A stretch of DNA of 64,000 nt from JBDHAC01 sp039588215. Lineage in GTDB: Bacteria; Gemmatimonadota; Gemmatimonadetes; Palauibacterales; Palauibacteraceae. The stretch is from NCBI GenBank assembly GCA_039588215.1, contig JBDHAD010000004.1:1-64000 (forward strand). The letters run 5' to 3'. Shown in pieces: positions 24,667 to 33,380 of this stretch. The translations under genes were made by a program, and so were the position numbers. Each line of letters begins with the position of its first letter. Within the stretch, counting starts at the first letter, position 1. The notes below the pieces were generated by a model. That model made no database searches, was not told the DNA's origin, and saw only the letters and a list, made by a program, of their open reading frames with translations.

Positions 24667-25383
24667 ATGGCTGAGCACCTGACGCTCGAACGGATCTCCG
24701 CCCTTCTGGATGAGCCGTGGGCGGACCTGGACGCGGAGACTCACCTCGAGGGTTGCGAGTCGTGCCGCGTGGAGTACGAGCGACTGAGCCGCACGCGAAT
24801 GGCGATCTCGGCGCTCGGCGAGCTCGATCCGCCCCCGGGGGAGTGGGCGGCGATCGAGGCGCGACTCGACGCGAGCTTCGGGGAGGATCGGCAGGTTCTT
24901 CCGCTTCGGCGCCGGGCTGCCGGGAGATTGCTCCGGAGTCCGCCGCTCCAGGCGGCTGCCGCATTGACCCTATTCGCCGGGGGAGTGCTGGCGGGGCTCC
25001 AATTCACCGGGGCCGGCCCCGAGGCGGGTTCATCACCGACTGCGGCCGCGGTCCCGAGCGATGCTCGCGGTGAGCTGCCCGTGGCGCTTCCGGCCTCCGA
25101 TGGCGAAGCGGCGTACCTCAACGCCCTGGCGGAGATGGAGACCCTCGGATCGCCGCTCCGTCAGGCGAGTCTGTCACGTGCGGACGGCTCGTTGGACCCG
25201 ATCGCGACTGCGGAGCTGATTCGCAGGTTGGACGCGGCGATCGAGGCGTCTCGCGAGGCGGTCATACGATCGCCCGAGAACCCCGTGGCGAGCGCGACGT
25301 TGTTCCAGCTCGTGGACTACCGAAGCGAGCTCGCGAGCCGCTTGGACCAATCGGCTCATTTGACGCGGGCGGAGGCCTGGTAG
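24667..25383 (+). CDS. Anti-sigma factor with zinc-finger and one membrane segment
   Basis: A 238-residue anti-sigma factor partner of the preceding ECF sigma gene. The N-terminal ZAS/HC2 zinc-binding site reads THLEGCESC (HxxxCxxC). A single membrane helix (about 97-117, AAALTLFAGG) separates it from a C-terminal periplasmic part. This is the layout of membrane-bound anti-sigma factors released by regulated proteolysis. The ATG follows a GAGGAAAG site. The gene after it encodes a double-PDZ exported protein, which could sense or modulate the signal. Confidence 0.86.
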   Translation: MAEHLTLERISALLDEPWADLDAETHLEGCESCRVEYERLSRTRMAISALGELDPPPGEWAAIEARLDASFGEDRQVLPLRRRAAGRLLRSPPLQAAAALTLFAGGVLAGLQFTGAGPEAGSSPTAAAVPSDARGELPVALPASDGEAAYLNALAEMETLGSPLRQASLSRADGSLDPIATAELIRRLDAAIEASREAVIRSPENPVASATLFQLVDYRSELASRLDQSAHLTRAEAW

Positions 25384-25450
25384 GGCATGACAAGAGGACC
25401 GGCACGCCGCCGGTGCCAACGTAGATTCCTGGTGGTGAGATAGACTGTTC

Positions 25451-26599
25451 ATGATGAACTTGATGCCAACATGGCGGGACCCGCGGAGGCGTCGCGCCTC
25501 CGGAAGAGCAGGAGCGCTGTGTACCGCGCTGGCGCTACTCGTTGCGGCCCCGGTCGGAGCACAGAACGTCCAGACGCCCCGTCCCCCCGCTCCACCTGGG
25601 TGGATCGGCGTTTGGGTCGCGCCGCACTACGAATGCGCCTGGGGCACGGCCGAGAAGTGGAAGCGTTGCGAGTTGGTCCTGCACGTAGACCAGTTGGTCC
25701 AGAACGGGCCGGCAGCCCGGGCCGGCGTCGTCGTGGGCGACCGGCTGCTCGCGCTCAACGGCCAGGCCTTCAGCGTCGAGACTGCCTCTCGAGTGTTCGG
25801 CGGTTTGCGCCCCGGGACACCAATCACCCTGGACCTCAGGCGCGATGACGAACACCGGTTCGTGCGGGTCGTGCCCGCCGCGCGACCGGCCGAGGAACCT
25901 CGACGCCGCACCCCCGCACGCACCGTGACCGTGACACGACGGCTCCCACAAGCCTACGTGGTCACGTCGGGGGAGTTACGGACGGACGGGGCGAGCTCGC
26001 TGGCATTCACGATCCGACGTCAGGGGCAAGAGGTCCAGGTCGTCCCTTCCGCGATCCGGGTACGCGATGGGGCGCTGCACGTGGCGCCGATCGATGAAGA
26101 CATCGAGATCGGCCAGATCGACATCGTGGAGGCGCTACCGATCCGGGTCGACCTGGGGCGAGAGCTCCGCGCGGTGTTCGATTCCACGTACAGGGTGTGG
26201 CTGGACAAGCTGGTCACGCTCGGGGAGAGGATCGCCGTCGAGCTGGCACCCGGAGAGCCCGTTTCCGTGACGCTTGACCGCCGGCGGCTCGGGAGCGTCG
26301 TCGAAGCCGCGCTCGGGCGGCATCTGGCGGGGGCCGCGTTCGAGCCCGTGCGCGGCAGGGTCGCGAGATCGCTTGCCGGGATCGACAGCGGGCTGCTGGT
26401 TCAGCGCGTGATCCCGGGGACTCCCGCGGCCCGGCTCGGGTTGCGTCCCGGCGATGTGCTGATCGAAGCGGGCGGACAGGAGTGCACCGAGGTCGAGCAC
26501 CTGCGTCAGGTGCTCACCAAAGGGCCGGACGAGGGCGACGTCACGGTGAAATGGGTGCGCGATGGGACCACGATGACGGGCCTGCTCAGCCGGCCATAG
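25451..26599 (+). CDS. Exported double-PDZ domain protein
   Basis: A 382-residue protein with a signal peptide (about 1-38, ending PVGAQ). It has two PDZ domains, one at about 65-140 (NGPAARAGVVVGDRLLALNG) and one at about 300-380 (GTPAARLGLRPGDVLIEAGG). No trypsin-like or other protease domain is present between them. It follows an ECF sigma and anti-sigma pair, and in E. coli PDZ modules control proteolysis of the anti-sigma factor RseA. A regulatory role in sigma release is plausible but unproven. The central region (about 160-290) has no recognised domain. A perfect terminator hairpin follows the stop codon directly. Confidence 0.82.
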   Translation: MMNLMPTWRDPRRRRASGRAGALCTALALLVAAPVGAQNVQTPRPPAPPGWIGVWVAPHYECAWGTAEKWKRCELVLHVDQLVQNGPAARAGVVVGDRLLALNGQAFSVETASRVFGGLRPGTPITLDLRRDDEHRFVRVVPAARPAEEPRRRTPARTVTVTRRLPQAYVVTSGELRTDGASSLAFTIRRQGQEVQVVPSAIRVRDGALHVAPIDEDIEIGQIDIVEALPIRVDLGRELRAVFDSTYRVWLDKLVTLGERIAVELAPGEPVSVTLDRRRLGSVVEAALGRHLAGAAFEPVRGRVARSLAGIDSGLLVQRVIPGTPAARLGLRPGDVLIEAGGQECTEVEHLRQVLTKGPDEGDVTVKWVRDGTTMTGLLSRP

Positions 26600-26636
26600 C
26601 AGAGAGGCCGGTCGCCAGAGCGACCGGCCTCTGCTG
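26600..26636. terminator. Bidirectional terminator hairpin between convergent genes
   Basis: A perfect 13-bp stem (26603-26615 with 26620-26632) and a CAGA loop start four bases after the PDZ gene stop, extended by CAG/CTG with one bulge. It sits between the plus-strand PDZ gene and the minus-strand cytochrome P460 gene and could serve both. The T-run is poor. Confidence 0.8.
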
Positions 26637-26666
26637 GTTCAGCCGATATCTCGACGGGAGAATCTG

Positions 26667-27242
26667 CTACATGCTGTCGGCGGTGCCGAGCTCGCTGGTG
26701 AAGATGTAGTCGTTGTCCGTCTTTCCGCTGTGGCAGCCGATGCACATCTGCGCCATCCCATCCGGCCCGCCCTCGGCCGCGATGGTGCCATCCGCGTCCC
26801 GCTTCAACCACCACCAATCGTTGTGCTCCGGGTCAAAGCCCGCGGACTTGTACATGACCGTCGTCGCAGCGTGCGTCCCGTCGCCCATGAAGTTCTCCTT
26901 CACGATGATGGCACCCACCGGCATACGTCCGGCGCCGTTCGTGAGGGCGTCCAGGGCAAGGGCGTTCACGTACGTGGTGAGGAGCATTCCATGCGGCTCG
27001 CTACCCTGGTACTGCTCGCCCTTACCCGGCCACAGGGACCAGCTCGTGTAATCGGACGCCTGCAGGTGCTCCCACACGGCTGCCGCGCTCGGTTCGGGCA
27101 TGGACATCCCGGCCTCGGCTTCCGCTTCCACCTCCGGCTCGGCCTCGGCCGTCGCTTCGGCCTCCTGGTCGCTCGAGGCGCAGGCACCGAGCGCGAGTGC
27201 ACCACTGACAACGGTAAAACGCAAGATCGATCGGCGACGCAT
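26667..27242 (-). CDS. Cytochrome P460-like c-type haem lipoprotein
   Basis: A 191-residue periplasmic lipoprotein (lipobox ALGAC, Cys21). A Glu/Ala-rich linker (about 27-45) leads to a cytochrome P460 domain. The haem-binding CxxCH motif is CIGCH near residue 168, and family features WPGKGEQYQG and KENFMGDG are clear. P460 proteins oxidise hydroxylamine or nitric oxide in ammonia oxidisers, but many homologues have unknown activity; most P460s also need a cross-linking lysine that I cannot locate with confidence. The ATG at 27242 has an excellent AGGAGG site five bases away. The gene is divergent from the M1 peptidase. Nitrogen-oxide chemistry would fit the nitrite reductase gene 7 kb away. 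Confidence 0.85.
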   Translation of the reverse strand: MRRRSILRFTVVSGALALGACASSDQEAEATAEAEPEVEAEAEAGMSMPEPSAAAVWEHLQASDYTSWSLWPGKGEQYQGSEPHGMLLTTYVNALALDALTNGAGRMPVGAIIVKENFMGDGTHAATTVMYKSAGFDPEHNDWWWLKRDADGTIAAEGGPDGMAQMCIGCHSGKTDNDYIFTSELGTADSM

Positions 27243-27401
27243 GAATCCTCCTGATAGGGCTTTAGACAACGGAAGCTGGAGCTCACGGGACCCCCCCGAA
27301 CCAGCTCGACCTCAAGGAGAACACCAAAGCGGCGCGCAAGGATCCCAAGCCCGGGGTACCTTTCCGTCGCGAGCGGTGACACTCGATAGGCGACGTATGA
27401 A

Positions 27402-27429
27402 GGAAGACACATGAGGGAAGACACATGAG
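27402..27429 (+). repeat. 14-bp tandem duplication of a ribosome site and ATG, creating a five-codon minigene
   Basis: The unit GGAAGACACATGAG occurs twice in tandem (27402-27415, 27416-27429). Each copy carries a GGAAG ribosome site and an ATG. The first ATG (27411) opens a five-codon frame, MREDT, whose TGA (27426-27428) overlaps the second ATG, the start of the M1 peptidase gene (ATGA). Confidence 0.85.
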
Positions 27430-29422
27430 GGCGTGGATGGGAGACAGGGAGCCCGTTCGGCTGGTGCTGCTCTCGCTCGTCCTGCTGGGCACGATCGGAA
27501 TCCGGCCCGCTGAGGCTCAGGGAGACACACGACCCCCGGCAGGTACCCAGCCTTCCCTGGTCGTAGACCACCCCGTGTTCACTCCGGTGGTCCCCCCGGC
27601 TGGCTACCTGCGTGCGGTCGAAGACGGGACCCGGACACCGGATGGTCGCCCAGGCGCGACGTACTGGCAGCAGCGAGTCGATTACACGATCCAGGCGTCA
27701 CTCGAGCCGGAGACAGCCACCCTGTCCGGCAGCGAGGTGATCAGATACACGAATCGTGCACCGAGCGAGATTCCACGCCTGTTCGTGCACCTGTACCAGA
27801 ATGTCTTCAGCGAGGGGGCCAAACGGAACCGAGCGGTGCGGATCACCGGTGGCATGACGATCCGTCGTGTCGCCGCCCAGGGGCAGGCGCTCGAGCGCCT
27901 GAGACCGGCCGACCTCCGCGGAGATGATCGCCGTGCCGGCTACCTCATCGATGGCTCGGTCGCCCAGATCGTCCTCCCGGAGCCGATACCGTCCGGCGGG
28001 GTCGCGGAGCTCGAGTTCGAGTGGGAATACACGATCCCCGGCGCCGATGCCTTTCGGACCGGGCACATCGACAACCACATCTTCAACGTGGCGCAGTGGT
28101 ATCCGCAGATCGCGGTCGTGGACGACGTATCCGGCTTCGATGCGAGTCCATATCTGGGCGACGGCGAGTTCTATCTGGAATACGGCTCGTTCGACGTCTC
28201 CCTTACGGTCCCGGATGGCTGGCTGGTGGCGGCGACGGGTGAGTTACGGAACGCTCCCTCCCTGCTCCCCGAGGCCATTAGGAGCCGTCTCGAGCGAGCT
28301 CAGCAATCCGATGAGGTGATCCGGATCGGATCCGGCGAGGACGTGGCGCCCGGCACCCCGATCGACGCGGGTCGCACGTGGCAGTTCCGCGCCGACCGGG
28401 TGCGTGACTTCGCGTTCGCTACGAGCGATCGGTACGTGTGGGACGCGGTGGGAGCCGATGTCGGCGGCGAGCACGGTCGGGTGCTCATACAGGCGATGTA
28501 CGATCCCGCCCTCGAGCACTGGCGGGAGGCGGCGACGTTCTCCAAGCATTCGATCGAGTTCTTCAGCCGCTACATCCTTCCCTATCCGTACCCGCACGCC
28601 ACCGCCGCGTACGGACCGATCGGTGGCATGGAGTACCCGATGCTGGTGTTCATCGGGCGCTCTCGCCCGGGGGAGTCGCTCTACAGCGTGCTCGCGCACG
28701 AATTCAGCCATGAGTGGTTCCCGATGATCGTCGGGTCCCGCGAGGCCGCGTTCGCCTGGATGGACGAGGGGCTCACCTCGTTCAACGAGACGCTGGCGCG
28801 AACGGACTTCTTCGGGGACCAGAACGCACGCATGCAGGACCATGATCGGTACCTGCAGGCCGCGCGAGCCGAGGTCGAGGCGCCTCTGATGCAGCACACG
28901 GACTACGTAGAGAGCGGGTTCGGTCGGGGAGTGGCGGCGTATGCGAAGCCGGCGACGTTGATGCACGCGCTCCGACGGGCTCTCGGAGAAGAGACCTTCG
29001 ATCGCGCGTACCGGGACTACGCCCGAGCCTGGAGCTACCGGCACCCGTACCCATGGGATTTCTTCCGCATCATGGAGAAGGAAGCGGGCGTCGACCTGGA
29101 CTGGTTCTGGCGCTCCTGGTTCTACGACACCGTCACGCTCGACCAGGCGATCGACGCCGTGGACGTCGAGGAGGGCGCGCTGGGCGTCACGATCACGAAC
29201 CGGGGCGGCGCCGTCATGCCGATCGAGATCGAGCTCCACTTCGAGGATGGCAGCTCGGAGCGCGTAACCTGGCCGGTCGATGTATGGGCGGGCACGCGTC
29301 GCGTGACCCGTCGAGTGGAGATCCCCCGGCGCGTGGTGAGAATCATCCTGGATCCCGAGCGCTTCTATCCGGACCTCGATCGGACGAATAACGTGTGGCC
29401 CACAGATCCTTCCATGTCGTGA
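27425..29422 (+). CDS. M1-family exported metallo-aminopeptidase
   Basis: A 665-residue gluzincin of the M1 (aminopeptidase N/LTA4 hydrolase) family. A signal peptide (about 1-32, ending AEAQG) sends it to the periplasm or outside. The N-terminal beta domain runs to about 280. The catalytic domain has GGMEYPM, the exopeptidase GxMEN-type loop in altered form, the zinc site HEFSHEW (about 424-428), and the distal Glu in WMDEGLT. Because the loop reads GMEYP rather than GAMEN, substrate choice may differ from classic aminopeptidases. The start overlaps the upstream minigene stop. The Glu/Leu-type dehydrogenase starts 22 bases downstream and may be co-transcribed, which fits peptide and amino-acid use. 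Confidence 0.9.
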   Translation: MRAWMGDREPVRLVLLSLVLLGTIGIRPAEAQGDTRPPAGTQPSLVVDHPVFTPVVPPAGYLRAVEDGTRTPDGRPGATYWQQRVDYTIQASLEPETATLSGSEVIRYTNRAPSEIPRLFVHLYQNVFSEGAKRNRAVRITGGMTIRRVAAQGQALERLRPADLRGDDRRAGYLIDGSVAQIVLPEPIPSGGVAELEFEWEYTIPGADAFRTGHIDNHIFNVAQWYPQIAVVDDVSGFDASPYLGDGEFYLEYGSFDVSLTVPDGWLVAATGELRNAPSLLPEAIRSRLERAQQSDEVIRIGSGEDVAPGTPIDAGRTWQFRADRVRDFAFATSDRYVWDAVGADVGGEHGRVLIQAMYDPALEHWREAATFSKHSIEFFSRYILPYPYPHATAAYGPIGGMEYPMLVFIGRSRPGESLYSVLAHEFSHEWFPMIVGSREAAFAWMDEGLTSFNETLARTDFFGDQNARMQDHDRYLQAARAEVEAPLMQHTDYVESGFGRGVAAYAKPATLMHALRRALGEETFDRAYRDYARAWSYRHPYPWDFFRIMEKEAGVDLDWFWRSWFYDTVTLDQAIDAVDVEEGALGVTITNRGGAVMPIEIELHFEDGSSERVTWPVDVWAGTRRVTRRVEIPRRVVRIILDPERFYPDLDRTNNVWPTDPSMS

Positions 29423-29444
29423 GACAGATCGCCGAAGGACACGA

Positions 29445-30767
29445 GTGAACACGGGTTCAGCACCGACCAGTCGCCAGGGCGGGGACCCAGCGGCTGGAGA
29501 CGCATCCGAGAGAGTCTGGCGTCGTTACGCCGAGTACCTCGCCCACCCCCCCGAGACCGTGGTGGAGTGGAGGGACCCGGAGACGACCGCGCGAGGTTGG
29601 CTCGTCATCAATAGCCTGAGAGGTGGCGCTGCGGGTGGTGGGACACGAATGCGCGTCGGGCTCACCAGAGACGAGGTCGTCTTTCTCGCCAAGGTCATGG
29701 AGCTCAAGTTCTCGATCTCGGGCCCGCCGATGGGTGGCGCCAAGTCCGGGATCGATTTCGACCCCGACGATCCGCGCAAGCGAGCCGTGCTGCGCCGGTG
29801 GTTTCGCGCAATCCGGCCCTACCTCGAGAGCTGCTACTCGACGGCCGGCGATCTCAACGTGGACGAGGTGCGGGAGGTCGTCCCGCTCTGCTCGGAGGTG
29901 GGTCTTCACCACCCGCAGCAGGGCCTGGCACGCGGCCATTTCGGTCTCCGAGATAAGGAACTGGCGCGTCGGCTCGCCGCGGTCCGCGACGGCCTCGGAC
30001 AGCTCGTCGATGGCGAGCTCGGGGTTCCTGGTCTTCCGCTCCGGGTGGCCGATCTGGTCACCGGTTACAGCGTGGCGATCGCCGCCCGGAGGCTTCTGGA
30101 GCAGCAGAGTCGCTCGCTAACGGACGTCCGTGTACTGCTTGAGGGCTTCGGCCGGGTCGGTGGAGCGGCCGCACTGTATCTGTCTCGCTGGGGCGCCCGG
30201 CTCGTGGGGATCGTCGACGATCGGAACGCGTTGGTCTCGGAAGAGGGCCTCGCCGAGCCCGCGGTCGCGGACCTGCTCCGCCGCCGGACCGGCAATCGGC
30301 TGCCTGAGGCGAATGGGCAAGAGGCCGGGCAAGGGGCCGGGCACGGATCCGGCGACGCCCGAGAGCGATTCGGGACCGTACCAGCCGACCTGTGCGTGTG
30401 TGCCGCGGCCTCCGGGACCGTGACGGCGTCGGTGTTGGATCGACTGCAAGCTCAGGGGGTCGAGAGCATTATCTGCGGGGCCAACCATCCTTTCGACGCG
30501 GCGTTTCCCGGCGATACGGCACTCGAGCGGGATGCCGACGCCCACTTCGGGGTGGTGGCGGACTTCATCGCCAATTGCGGTACGGCGCACGCCTTCTCCG
30601 TCCAAATCGAGCGTGACGATCCGGTCGCGGCGACGGAGATCTTCGAGTCGATCGAGACCACGGTGTACGCGGCGCTGGACGAAGCCGTCGCGCGCGCCGG
30701 GAATTCACGACGTGGCCTTCTTGCCGCCGCGATCGCGTCGGCGCTGGAGCGCTGCGCAACGGCCTAG
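29445..30767 (+). CDS. Glu/Leu/Phe/Val dehydrogenase family protein
   Basis: Amino-acid dehydrogenase of 440 residues. Catalytic features follow the Leu/Val branch: GGGTRM, the lysines in MELKFS and GGAKSGI, and the Asp in TAGDLNVDE. The NAD(P) domain has GFGRVGGAAA. An unusual low-complexity insertion (about 288-306, NGQEAGQGAGHGSG) lies in the cofactor domain, and the usual PCA-type loop reads CAAASGTVTAS. Overall it is divergent for the family, so the amino-acid substrate is uncertain. The GTG start has an AAGGA site. Imperfect tandem repeats begin right after the stop. Confidence 0.83.
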   Translation: MNTGSAPTSRQGGDPAAGDASERVWRRYAEYLAHPPETVVEWRDPETTARGWLVINSLRGGAAGGGTRMRVGLTRDEVVFLAKVMELKFSISGPPMGGAKSGIDFDPDDPRKRAVLRRWFRAIRPYLESCYSTAGDLNVDEVREVVPLCSEVGLHHPQQGLARGHFGLRDKELARRLAAVRDGLGQLVDGELGVPGLPLRVADLVTGYSVAIAARRLLEQQSRSLTDVRVLLEGFGRVGGAAALYLSRWGARLVGIVDDRNALVSEEGLAEPAVADLLRRRTGNRLPEANGQEAGQGAGHGSGDARERFGTVPADLCVCAAASGTVTASVLDRLQAQGVESIICGANHPFDAAFPGDTALERDADAHFGVVADFIANCGTAHAFSVQIERDDPVAATEIFESIETTVYAALDEAVARAGNSRRGLLAAAIASALERCATA

Positions 30768-30841
30768 TCCGCCAGGGAAGAGCTCGGAGAGTGCCGCCGG
30801 GGTCACGAGCTCGGGGAGTCCGCCAGGGTCACGAGCTCGGG
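30768..30841. repeat. Three imperfect tandem repeats of about 25 bp
   Basis: Units at 30768-30791, 30792-30818 and 30819-30841 share CCGCC-GGG and GAGCTCGG-GAG blocks. They sit between the convergent dehydrogenase gene and the secretin-N gene and run into the 3' end of the latter, altering its last codons (LADSPSS). Confidence 0.75.
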
Positions 30842-31549
30842 CCGAAGTGTGAGAATCAGCGTTGGCTGGTCGATCGGTTTGGTGCTCCCCAGCACGACAG
30901 TCCGTCCGACCGGGACCGCCATCGATGTCTGGATCGCGCGCCCGATCCCTTGCAGGACGAGCTCCACGCTCAGCGCGACCGAGGCTTTCTCGGCCGAGCC
31001 GCGAATCTGGTGCACGTTCGCGGCGATGAAGAACTCGCGCATGCCGTCGTGCAACTGCTGGCTCGAGCCCGTGCCTTCCATCGCGGCCATGTTCGTCTCT
31101 GCGACGAGCCGATACCCCTCGAAACGGAACAGCTCCCGAAGCCCGGATTCGACGTCTCGAATCCTGGGATCGGGCTCGCCAGCGCCATCCGCCTCGATGA
31201 GCTGGAAGATGAGCCGCACCCCGGGCTTCGGCCGATCGTACTCCGCCAATACACGGCCGATCCTGTCCAGATTGTCGGACGTCTCGCGCACCGTGAGTCC
31301 GCCGGAGAAGGCCCGCACTACGCCTGGAGCTTCCGCGCGGTCCGCATACACGTACGGGGTCACCATTTCGACCGCTTCGCCCGGCTCCAGGTATTGCAGC
31401 TCGAAGGTCCGGGTGTCGAGGTCGGGTCCACCTCCACAGGCGTAGAACAGGGCCAGGACAGCCGGCCAGAGCGCCAGGTGCACCCCGCCCCCGGTTCTCC
31501 GCAGCGACGATCGCGAGACGGCGTCGTGGAACAGGCTGCGTGGGCGCAT
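30803..31549 (-). CDS. Lipoprotein with a secretin N-domain (NolW-like)
   Basis: A 248-residue protein with an N-terminal hydrophobic segment and a lipobox-like FYACGG. Residues about 45-115 resemble the secretin N/NolW domain: FELQYLEPGEAVEMVTPYV, then LTVRETSDNLDRIGRVLAEYD. In secretins these domains form periplasmic rings, but the membrane channel domain is absent, so this is a stand-alone N-domain protein. The remaining part continues a beta/alpha pattern. The ATG at 31549 is supported by GAGGAGA five bases upstream. It is the third gene of an ECF sigma / anti-sigma cassette, which suggests it is the regulated or sensing partner. No partner secretion genes lie in the window. Confidence 0.78.
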   Translation of the reverse strand: MRPRSLFHDAVSRSSLRRTGGGVHLALWPAVLALFYACGGGPDLDTRTFELQYLEPGEAVEMVTPYVYADRAEAPGVVRAFSGGLTVRETSDNLDRIGRVLAEYDRPKPGVRLIFQLIEADGAGEPDPRIRDVESGLRELFRFEGYRLVAETNMAAMEGTGSSQQLHDGMREFFIAANVHQIRGSAEKASVALSVELVLQGIGRAIQTSMAVPVGRTVVLGSTKPIDQPTLILTLRPELVTLADSPSS

Positions 31550-31626
31550 GAGAATCTCTCCTCGTCTTGGGTCTCGCTGCGCCCCCGGTCGTGATCGAAC
31601 CGCGAGCGGCGGAGGCCTGTAAGCGG

Positions 31627-32157
31627 TCAGTAGAACCAAACCACGGTGATGGAGGGGTTCTTGGTCTCGAAAACCGCGACCCGTCCCTGCTCGGGGATGT
31701 CGACGCTCAGCCCGTCTAGCGCTACGGCCGCGGCCGTGGCCACGGGCAGGACGGGCACAGATGGATCGTCCTCTTCGGGGCTCTGAGTGCGCGGTCCCGC
31801 CGTTAGAACGAGGGCGACGACCGCTGCAGCTGCTGCAACGGGAACCGGCGACCACCGCATCCAGCCCCGGGGGAATCCGGAGCTCCCGGCTCGGCGGGCG
31901 GCGGGTAGCTTCACCGCCGCGACCTGGCGCCCCTCGGAGTCGCGGGCCAGGCGCACCGCCTCGTCTTCGCTCATCCGGGGTCGGAGCTGCTCGAGACTTG
32001 CCCCCAGCAGCCGGGTCTCGTCGAGAATCCGCTTGGCGACTGAATGGCAGGCCGCACAGCTCCGCACATGGCGGGCGACCGCGGACTCCCCACGCCCGGC
32101 CAGAGCCGTCGCCGACGCTTCGAGCAGCCGCTCTCGGATGGTTTCGCAACTCGTCAT
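31627..32157 (-). CDS. Anti-sigma factor, zinc-finger type
   Basis: A 176-residue membrane anti-sigma factor. The zinc motif is HVRSCAACH (HxxxCxxC, about 30-38). A single hydrophobic helix (about 108-125, AAAAAVVALVLTAG) is followed by a short periplasmic tail. It starts 13 bases after the ECF sigma gene on the same strand and should sequester that sigma. The secretin-N lipoprotein gene follows 77 bases downstream. A longer frame that reads through both this gene and the secretin-N gene in another phase is rejected because it matches neither family. Confidence 0.85.
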   Translation of the reverse strand: MTSCETIRERLLEASATALAGRGESAVARHVRSCAACHSVAKRILDETRLLGASLEQLRPRMSEDEAVRLARDSEGRQVAAVKLPAARRAGSSGFPRGWMRWSPVPVAAAAAVVALVLTAGPRTQSPEEDDPSVPVLPVATAAAVALDGLSVDIPEQGRVAVFETKNPSITVVWFY

Positions 32158-32170
32158 GCAGCCGAACCGA

Positions 32171-32776
32171 TCATCCAGACCCCGTCCGCAGATCCGGGTC
32201 GTGCTCCAGAATCCACCCTCGAAGCCTCCTCCTCGCCCTGAACAGGTGCACCCGCACGGTGCTCGGATTCATGTCGAGCATCTCCGCGACCTCGACGGGC
32301 GTGAACCCCTGGACGTCGATCAAATCGAACAGCTCGCGCTGTCTCGCAGGCAGCTCCACGAGGAGGAGGTCGATCATCTCGACCACGCCCTCCGCGTGCA
32401 TGCGTCCGAGGATCTCGTTTTCGACTCCCCCGACCGCTCGCGTCGCACGGTCGATATCTCGCCTCCGGTCCTGCCCTCTGCTCCGGACCGTGTGGCTGGC
32501 GGCCGCGTTGCGCGTCACGCCGTACAGCCAGGTCGCGAAGCGGCCGCGGCCCTCCCATGAAGAGAGGTGACGATAGAGGCGAACCAGCACCTCCTGGGTG
32601 ATATCCTCGGCATCATCGGGCTCCCCGACCCGAACCAGAGCCCAGCGGTAGATCCGGCGATAGCACTGGCGAACGAGGGCGTCGAATGCGGCTTCATCTC
32701 CATCCGCCGCGAGTCGAGCGAGCTCATCGACCGTTTTACCTCCAGGCTCGAGCCGTCGACTGGCGAGTTCGTGCAC
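32171..32776 (-). CDS. ECF-type RNA polymerase sigma factor (second cassette)
   Basis: A 201-residue sigma-70 family ECF factor. Region 2 has PDDAEDITQEVLVRLYRHL and GRFATWLYGVTRNAA. Region 4 has LPARQRELFDLIDVQGF and the helix-turn-helix VEVAEMLDMNPSTVRVHLFRAR. The start is a GTG at 32776 without a strong ribosome site; starts a few codons in cannot be excluded. It heads a minus-strand cassette of sigma, zinc-finger anti-sigma and secretin-N lipoprotein, similar in layout to the plus-strand cassette at 24-26.6 kb. Confidence 0.92.
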   Translation of the reverse strand: MHELASRRLEPGGKTVDELARLAADGDEAAFDALVRQCYRRIYRWALVRVGEPDDAEDITQEVLVRLYRHLSSWEGRGRFATWLYGVTRNAAASHTVRSRGQDRRRDIDRATRAVGGVENEILGRMHAEGVVEMIDLLLVELPARQRELFDLIDVQGFTPVEVAEMLDMNPSTVRVHLFRARRRLRGWILEHDPDLRTGSG

Positions 32777-32906
32777 CTGCCGTCCTTGGGTTGTTCGGGA
32801 GTGAGACTCGTGTTGACCCGATGGCGTTTACTTCGGAGCGACCGGTCGCTCCTTCGAGGTGTGATGGGAAGCGGCTCGGCGCAAGGAGCCGGATGGAGAG
32901 GGCTCG

Positions 32907-33380
32907 CTACTGTGGGTCAGGCAGGTACGATTCCGTGTCGGTGATTGAGGCTCCACCCGGGTCGATGGTCCGGCGGGCCGAGTGCCCCTCGTCGGCTTCG
33001 TGCCAGTAAAGGACTTCCGGCTCATCGACGGCCCCGCAGAGGTAGGCGTGTCGCCCGCCGACCGTGGTCGGGAAGTGGACGATGCCCCGCTCCAGGCCGT
33101 CGATTGGCACCTCGAGCCCCCGGTGGCTGAGCCCTGCCTCCGTGAGCTCTACGATCTCACGATCGGTGCTGACGATGGCTCGCCGATACCGGACGTATTC
33201 GCCATGGTCGGGGTGGTCGGCGTCGCCCACCTCATCGCCCCACACGGCCTGTAGCTGCTCGAGCTTCTCCTCCAGGCGGCGTGCCGAGTGCCGCATCTGG
33301 CGAATCCGTTCCAGCGTGGCTCGGATGTGTGGTAGAAGCGCGTTCGCCTTCCCCACCGTGAAGGCACGCTCTGCCGTCAA
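32907..33380 (-). CDS. DUF2203 family protein (copy 1)
   Basis: A 157-residue protein of the uncharacterised DUF2203 family. It starts FTVGKANALLPHIRATLERI, continues with a coiled-coil-like helical stretch (about 20-50), then HGEYVRYRRAI and the C-terminal FPTTVGGRHAYLCG and YWHEADEGHSARR. No signal peptide or membrane segment, so probably cytosolic. A second copy with the same motifs is at 62644-63132. The start is a TTG preceded by a GGAGAGAGG site. Its function is unknown; neighbours give no strong hint. Confidence 0.82.
   Translation of the reverse strand: MTAERAFTVGKANALLPHIRATLERIRQMRHSARRLEEKLEQLQAVWGDEVGDADHPDHGEYVRYRRAIVSTDREIVELTEAGLSHRGLEVPIDGLERGIVHFPTTVGGRHAYLCGAVDEPEVLYWHEADEGHSARRTIDPGGASITDTESYLPDPQ

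Noticed and set aside
30803..32149. 448-codon minus-strand frame covering the secretin-N gene and part of the anti-sigma gene
   Set aside because: Its N-terminal part is the anti-sigma gene read in the wrong phase; the secretin-N gene has its own strong ribosome site at 31549.
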